Of a stretch of DNA of 58,691 nucleotides, positions 53,935 through 58,691 are shown one piece after another. Source of the DNA: Acidobacteriota bacterium (GTDB lineage: Bacteria > Acidobacteriota > Terriglobia > Acidiferrales > UBA7541); the NCBI GenBank assembly GCA_003223295.1, contig QHYM01000325.1, forward strand, positions 1 to 58,691, in the 5' to 3' direction. The translations under genes were made by a program, and so were the position numbers. Every line of letters starts with the position of its first letter. Position 1 is the stretch's first letter. The notes beneath the pieces are model-generated. The model was not told the origin of the DNA. It ran no database searches and saw nothing but the letters and a program-made list of their open reading frames with translations.

Positions 53935-56900
53935 TCAGGCTTTGGAAACCGCCATGCGCCCGCGGCGCCGGCTGCGATTCGTGACTTGCGCAATCATGGG
54001 CAAACCGCCCAGTTCCAGCAACAATTTACGGAGGCGGTAGCGTTCTTCCAGATCCATATCCACGAATTCAAAAGCCATCGCCTGAGGGCGCGCCCCGCGC
54101 ACCATCGCCTGTGCCTTGATGTGACGCACGCCATGCGAGAACTTCAAACTCAGGAGCGACCCCGGTGCCAAGTGACGTTCTCCCGCGCCGATTCCGCCGC
54201 CCAGGTTCATTTCGGGGATGGTTAGCCTGAAATTCTCCCGCAAATTGGTGGTTACCGCGACGAGATTGCGCGAAAGCTTTACCCGCGCATAGCGCCTTTG
54301 CCGGATCACCGAGGCATTCGTTTCCGGATCCGTCGGTTCCAGCGTCATCTCCCTGCGGTCTATGCCGCTAGAGGCTACGATTTGCATGCCAACGACTTTA
54401 TCCACGTGGGAGAGCGCTTGCGCGGCGGCAATTCTCATTTCGTTGGGATACACCCAGCGCCATACCTGTTTGGTTTCCAGAATGTGCTGCAGCAGCGGGC
54501 TTGAGGCAGAAGCACGCAACCGTCCAAGAGCTTCGATGGCCTTCACTCGCGCAAAACCGGTGGTCTCGTCGTCCTGCAGCAGCCCAATCAATTTGGGAAT
54601 GCACTCGGCCTGTCCGCTCATCCCCATCTCATCGATGGCCAGCGGACGGATTAGAGTGTCTAGCGAATCGTAAATCGCGACCAGCAGCTGCGCGCGTTGT
54701 TCTGCTGGAGCCGCGGAAAGCTGCCGGATGGTTCGGTCATGAGAGGAGCGCGGCCACTGCGAGAGCCGCACGGGCAAAACCTTTTCCACCGCATCTGGAG
54801 AGAGTTGGCTCAGCAACCCAATAGTTTCGGACGCTTCACCGGCGGGGGCCGTCTGCAGCGTTTCGATCAGCCGTTGTGTGGCATCCTCCCCCAGATTGCG
54901 GATGACCGTGCAAAGCAGCTCGCAATCTTCGCGGAATCCGCAATGCCCAAAGCGGTTGGTCACGTAATGAATCGTGGCCTTGGGCATCAAGCCGAGAATA
55001 TCCATCATGCCGTCGGCGATCTGCCCGCTGCGCATCGCCTCTTCGACGAATTCCGGCAACCGCTCTTCCGCGCCGATGCGCGGACGCAGGCTCTGCGTGG
55101 ATCCTGGCCGCTGCGCCTCCACATTTTCCAACGAAGCCAGCGCCTGTTGCATCGCCGGGTAGCAGCGCTTTGAAGCTGCTTCCTGGCTCAAACGCACAAA
55201 TGCCGCGCCCACGAGCGTTTGCAATTCCGGCTCGCGCTCGATCGCCAGCTGGTTGCCCACCCGGCGGATAGCTTCCATCAGCGCGCTGCCGTCTCCGCTG
55301 CCATAGATCTCGCCCAAATCGGAAAGTCCAATGGCCGTGGTGCGCCGCGCTTCCGGCGCCTCCAGCCCCACGCAGGACGCGTATTTCATCAGAATCTCGT
55401 TTGCTGTTTTCAGCTCGCCTCGCCGCAGCATTTCTTCCAGGAACGCGCGCACGTTCCGCGGCGGCACGCACCACGCCTCGTCCGAGGTCAGTACTTCCTT
55501 CTTGTTTTCTTCCGGCACCTGCTCCCAGAATTCCTGGTCTAACAACTCGGTGTACGACTGCACCGAGAGCCCCGCCTGGGCCATCATCTGTTCCTGAGTC
55601 GAGAGAATTTTCCGCAGCGCTTCGATTTCCGTGTTCATGCGGTCCAGCATTTGCTTCACCGCATTCACGCGCAGCTCGCCCTTCTCGTAGCTATCCAGCG
55701 CGAACCGGATGGCGACGTGCTCCGCCAGCTTCAGCAGCATCGGTTTGTCCGGCTTGGCGTCTGGAGCTTGCGCTGCCAGCCCCGCCAGCGCCTGTTGCAG
55801 CGTGTATTGCGCGCGCACGGGCATCGCGCTCAGTCGCGATTGGAACGTGGGCACATCCATGCGCGAGTCTGGGTCCTTCCGCGCCTTTCCTAATTGCGCA
55901 AACAATCCCAGCATTGCGCGGACGTCTTCTTCCTCAACCCGGTACCCGCCTTCGCCAGTTCCCGGCCCACCGGGACCGCCGACCTTCTCGCCTCGCAACG
56001 ATGCCGAAGCCGTCAGCCATTTCCCGGGAGTGCCCGTTCCGGTGCCTCCACCTCCGCCACCCGCTCCACCAACACCTGTGCCGCCGGAGCCACCCGTACC
56101 ACCGGGCCCTCCTCCACTGCCACCATACCCACTACCTGTGCCACCTCCGGCACCGCCTGATCCTCCGGTTCCTCCCCCCCAACCACCGCCAGGTCCGCCA
56201 CCAGTTCCACCGCTGCCCCCGCCGGGGGCACCACCGCTCCCTGATCCTCCACCCGAACCACCACCCGGCCCGCCGCCGGGCCCTGATCCTGCGCCTGAGC
56301 CTCCGCTTCCCGGGCCGCCTGTACCGGTTCCGCCCCCTCCTCCAGTCCCCCACAAACCTTCGCCGCTGGCACCGCTTCCGCTTCCGGAGCCTCCTGCGCC
56401 GGTTCCCGTACCTCCTCCGCCAGTGCCTGTGCCCCCGCCACCACTACCGCCCATACCACCGCCGCCCAGACCGAATCCGGGTCCTGCCCCACCCGGACCG
56501 TGCCCCGGTCCGCCCGCTCCACCACCACCACCGCCTCCTCGGGCGCTCTCGGCCGCGAGGATCATCTGCAGCATCTTGTTCGGATCTTCAAAAAACTCCC
56601 TGAATTTGTCCCCCTGCGCTCCCAGCGCTTTGGCCGTCAACTGTGCGGCCACTTTGATTCCCGCCACCGACGAGTCTTCCGCCACGTAACGGATCTCGTT
56701 CACCTTAATACTGGTATCGCCACCCAGCGCCGTCTTCAGCTGCTCGGCCAGTGCGGAAGGCTTTGCGTTTCCGCTGGGAAATGCGCGCACGAATCTCGCA
56801 AATTGTGGCTGCGACAGCCCGGTGGAAAAGTGGATGCTCGCGATACCTGAGGAGGTCAGCAGTTGCGCGAAACTCCTTTCTCCCGCCGACGATCCCATCG

Positions 56901-57111
56901 GCACGCCGTCGAGCAAAATCTGATTTCCCGAAGCGCCCAGCAGCACGCCGCTTCCGCCGCTATCCTCAAGCGCCTGGCGCAGCTCCCTCCACGCCGTTTC
57001 AAACTGCGCCGTGGTCTTCGCATGGCCAAACTCATAGAGCCGCGCAAACTTCAACAGAATGTTCAGGCTGCGGACGAATGCCCGCGCCCCGCCTGGTATT
57101 TCAGGACTCAT
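53935..57111 (-). CDS. Large HEAT-like/PilZ protein with very long Gly-rich linker (paralogue 2)
   Basis: This is a 1058-residue protein with the same architecture as its downstream neighbour: N-terminal domain (FVRSLNILLKFARLYEFGH; LLGASGNQILLDGVPMGSSA), linker, helical region (about 440-930) and PilZ domain (about 937-1035). The linker at about 190-375 is nearly pure Gly with Ser, Thr, Pro and Ala. The PilZ arm is RRYARVKL and the second motif is EMNLGGG. The two genes share order and many identical residues, so they arose by duplication. A role as c-di-GMP effector is inference from the PilZ fold and the nearby GGDEF gene. Confidence 0.82.
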   Translation of the reverse strand: MSPEIPGGARAFVRSLNILLKFARLYEFGHAKTTAQFETAWRELRQALEDSGGSGVLLGASGNQILLDGVPMGSSAGERSFAQLLTSSGIASIHFSTGLSQPQFARFVRAFPSGNAKPSALAEQLKTALGGDTSIKVNEIRYVAEDSSVAGIKVAAQLTAKALGAQGDKFREFFEDPNKMLQMILAAESARGGGGGGGAGGPGHGPGGAGPGFGLGGGGMGGSGGGGTGTGGGGTGTGAGGSGSGSGASGEGLWGTGGGGGTGTGGPGSGGSGAGSGPGGGPGGGSGGGSGSGGAPGGGSGGTGGGPGGGWGGGTGGSGGAGGGTGSGYGGSGGGPGGTGGSGGTGVGGAGGGGGGTGTGTPGKWLTASASLRGEKVGGPGGPGTGEGGYRVEEEDVRAMLGLFAQLGKARKDPDSRMDVPTFQSRLSAMPVRAQYTLQQALAGLAAQAPDAKPDKPMLLKLAEHVAIRFALDSYEKGELRVNAVKQMLDRMNTEIEALRKILSTQEQMMAQAGLSVQSYTELLDQEFWEQVPEENKKEVLTSDEAWCVPPRNVRAFLEEMLRRGELKTANEILMKYASCVGLEAPEARRTTAIGLSDLGEIYGSGDGSALMEAIRRVGNQLAIEREPELQTLVGAAFVRLSQEAASKRCYPAMQQALASLENVEAQRPGSTQSLRPRIGAEERLPEFVEEAMRSGQIADGMMDILGLMPKATIHYVTNRFGHCGFREDCELLCTVIRNLGEDATQRLIETLQTAPAGEASETIGLLSQLSPDAVEKVLPVRLSQWPRSSHDRTIRQLSAAPAEQRAQLLVAIYDSLDTLIRPLAIDEMGMSGQAECIPKLIGLLQDDETTGFARVKAIEALGRLRASASSPLLQHILETKQVWRWVYPNEMRIAAAQALSHVDKVVGMQIVASSGIDRREMTLEPTDPETNASVIRQRRYARVKLSRNLVAVTTNLRENFRLTIPEMNLGGGIGAGERHLAPGSLLSLKFSHGVRHIKAQAMVRGARPQAMAFEFVDMDLEERYRLRKLLLELGGLPMIAQVTNRSRRRGRMAVSKA

Positions 57112-57447
57112 GCCGGTCGCCCTGGAATTTCACCGCTCCTTCGCGTTGTCGAATTCTTATAATTCCTTCCACAATTCTCAGCTCTGCCTGCCCCGCCGCA
57201 GTGCCGGCGGTCGCGTCTCTGCACGGTGCTCTTCGCAGAATTTACAGCAAATCCCTAACAATCTCTTGCCTTCCTTTCGTCTACATTAGTTTCCTAATGC
57301 CTCCGGCACAAGCCTCCCCAAATCCCCTGTACTCATCTCAATAACAGATTTTGTTGTCCATTTGGAGACATATCGCCCGCCCTCGGTGCCGGACACTCCT
57401 TTGTGAGGCAGATTTCCTTGCCGATCGAAATGGATAACTCTTTACTT

Positions 57448-57476
57448 TTGAATATGTCCTGCGTTTCCAGTATAAA
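57448..57476 (+). promoter_or_regulatory. Promoter very close to the start of the next gene
   Basis: TTGAAT, a 17-base spacer and TATAAA at 57471-57476. Transcription would start near 57483, about 10 bases before ATG 57493, leaving little or no leader. The rest of the 381-base region 57112-57492 shows no RNA gene; it must also hold the promoter of the divergent PilZ gene. Confidence 0.5.
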
Positions 57477-57492
57477 ATCAGTGCGAAGCCTT

Positions 57493-58185
57493 ATGCCCGA
57501 CCAGCCCCCATCGGACCGATTCAAGGCGGAAATGCCGCAAATCCCAGGCGTTACCACGCCTGGTGCGCGGCCGGCCACTTCCAATACTGCCAGCGTAAAA
57601 CTCGGGATTGGGCTTCTCGCCGTTCTGCTCGCCGTTTTCCTGGGAGCGCGCTGGGCGCTTCGCCCCAGGCACGTGGAGCCCAGGGCCGATAAACAGCCGC
57701 AAATCGAAGTTCCTTCGCCGGCCCCCGACCCCAGCACTTTGGTGCCGCACGCCACTGACGCCTCGCCCGGCATCGCCGACGTCGAGGAAATGGCCAAGCC
57801 CTGGTCGTCAAAAGTGTTTTTCATTCGCAGCAACCTCAGCGGTGAAAGCATTCCTGCTTTGCTCATCCGCCTGCCGTCCGGCTCCGCATCGCAAGCCAGC
57901 GGCTACTGGGCTTTTTCTGTGAATTCCCCGTATGGGAACTGCAAGCTGGAGTACGTCACGGATCTGGCCAAGCTGAGAGGCGACTACGGCTTTCCTGCAG
58001 CGAAACATCCCATGGTCGGCAATCCCTGCAACCGCACGCTTTTCGATCCGCTCAAAATGACCACTCTTCCGGGAACCGACGCGTTTGTGCGCGGCGGCAT
58101 CGTTCAGGGCTCGGACTTGCGCCCGCCGCTCGGCATCGAAGTCCGCGTTCGCGGCCGGGATATCCTCGCCATCCGTACCGAGTAA
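57493..58185 (+). CDS. Single-pass membrane protein of unknown function
   Basis: This is a 230-residue protein: about 35 cytoplasmic residues, one transmembrane helix (VKLGIGLLAVLLAVFLGARW), a Pro-rich stretch and a C-terminal domain of about 130 residues with Cys pairs (GNCKLEYV and GNPCNRTLF) that could form a disulfide. ATG 57493 is chosen; longer in-frame starts run through the promoter. No family is recognised. Confidence 0.7.
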   Translation: MPDQPPSDRFKAEMPQIPGVTTPGARPATSNTASVKLGIGLLAVLLAVFLGARWALRPRHVEPRADKQPQIEVPSPAPDPSTLVPHATDASPGIADVEEMAKPWSSKVFFIRSNLSGESIPALLIRLPSGSASQASGYWAFSVNSPYGNCKLEYVTDLAKLRGDYGFPAAKHPMVGNPCNRTLFDPLKMTTLPGTDAFVRGGIVQGSDLRPPLGIEVRVRGRDILAIRTE

Positions 58186-58345
58186 TATTCAGTTCTCAGT
58201 TATGAGTTCTTTAGTTTTCGACTTTTCATGTTTGCAAGGGGACAAAATCAAAGAAATATGGCTTAAGAAGACTGCTTGCTTTTGAGTTTCTATCTTCGAA
58301 CTGCGATTTTCGATGTTCCAATTTCCATTTTCTAACTTCCGCTTT

Positions 58346-58676
58346 CTAATTCCCATCTGCGCAGCGCCGCGCTTCGTCGCCCGTTTTCCCGGTGAGCATC
58401 AGCGCCACCATCTTCTGATCCGCCCACCATGACCACAACGCGTGTTTGAACGTGGCTGGCCGGTTGTGCTCGACAAAAAAAGTGGGAAATCCACGCCAGT
58501 GCGTAGGAAACGACGAGTGCCAGCGCGATGCACCACCAGCGTTGAAGCGTCACCGATGCAACCAGTAGCATCGAACCCGCCAGCGTTCCTGCCAGGTGAA
58601 TTGCACGAGTGCCGGGCCGGCTGTGTGCGCGCACATACACCGGCCAGAAATTTGCAAAATTGGTTTCAACGTTCAT
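58346..58676 (-). pseudogene. DUF962/Mpo1-like membrane protein, frameshifted
   Basis: From ATG 58676 the frame reads NFANFWPVYVRAHSRPGTRA, then IHLAGTLAGSMLLV and two hydrophobic helices to AWISHFF. There a run of seven A on the + strand (58474-58480) shifts the frame. With six, it continues VEHNRPATFKHALWSWWADQ and ends with a stop at 58346, matching DUF962. Either a true mutation or a homopolymer sequencing error; I cannot tell which. Family members act in the membrane on sphingolipid-related fatty acids in yeast. Confidence 0.75.
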
Positions 58677-58691
58677 GGCGCGGAGACTATC

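Noticed and set aside
55709-56689. Pro-rich + strand frame of 326 codons
   Set aside because: It is the complement of the Gly-rich linker codons in the PilZ protein.

Overview
The window is GC-rich bacterial chromosome, most likely from an Acidobacteriota (Terriglobia-like) soil bacterium. That placement is inference. It rests on the secreted proteins with repeated FTADGAGN-type motifs, the many short palindromes of the form TTGTAGGGGC-GGGGC-x-GCCCC between genes, Rieske and SpoIIE-type genes beside housekeeping blocks, and Gram-negative-type machinery (SecA with a SEC-C tail, a Rho and MutL-only mismatch repair set). No rRNA gene is present to settle it.

Positions 1-17560 hold a merged tuf/S10/spc/alpha ribosomal superoperon on the + strand: the end of tuf, then rpsJ to rplQ with secY, adk, map, infA, rpmJ and rpoA inside, closed by a strong intrinsic terminator. 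Its order is canonical except for an unrecognised Cys-containing small gene inserted between rplB and rpsS. Palindromic repeats sit in several of its spacers. Positions 17698-27194 are accessory: a secreted Ig-like repeat protein, a CPBP membrane protease, a secreted phosphoesterase, an unusual VOC-SpoIIE phosphatase, a Rieske oxygenase and an AbrB/VapC toxin-antitoxin pair with a palindromic operator. Positions 27230-34761 hold a proteostasis block (tig, clpP, clpX, lon) followed by rho.

The most interesting stretch is 34697-35775 on the - strand. A consensus-like promoter reads toward a structured RNA containing a complete tRNA-like module in permuted order (T-arm, acceptor stem closed by a GAAA tetraloop, D-arm). 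This is the arrangement known from bacterial Y RNAs. Directly downstream on the same strand are the frameshifted, internally deleted remains of a TROVE/vWA (Ro60/Rsr) gene, the protein partner of Y RNAs. The locus is therefore read as a decaying Ro-Y RNA system whose RNA part still looks intact, with partial repeat copies around it.

Positions 35883-47812 form a - strand housekeeping run: secA, mrp, a gamma carbonic anhydrase-like gene, hisS, aspS, a small zinc-ribbon membrane protein, mutL, fabI and cmk. The last region, 48145-58676, looks like a c-di-GMP neighbourhood: a membrane-anchored unknown protein, a membrane GGDEF protein with no inhibitory site, and two very large tandem paralogues with HEAT-like regions and C-terminal PilZ domains. 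It also has a broken VOC gene, a single-pass membrane protein and a frameshifted DUF962 gene at the edge.
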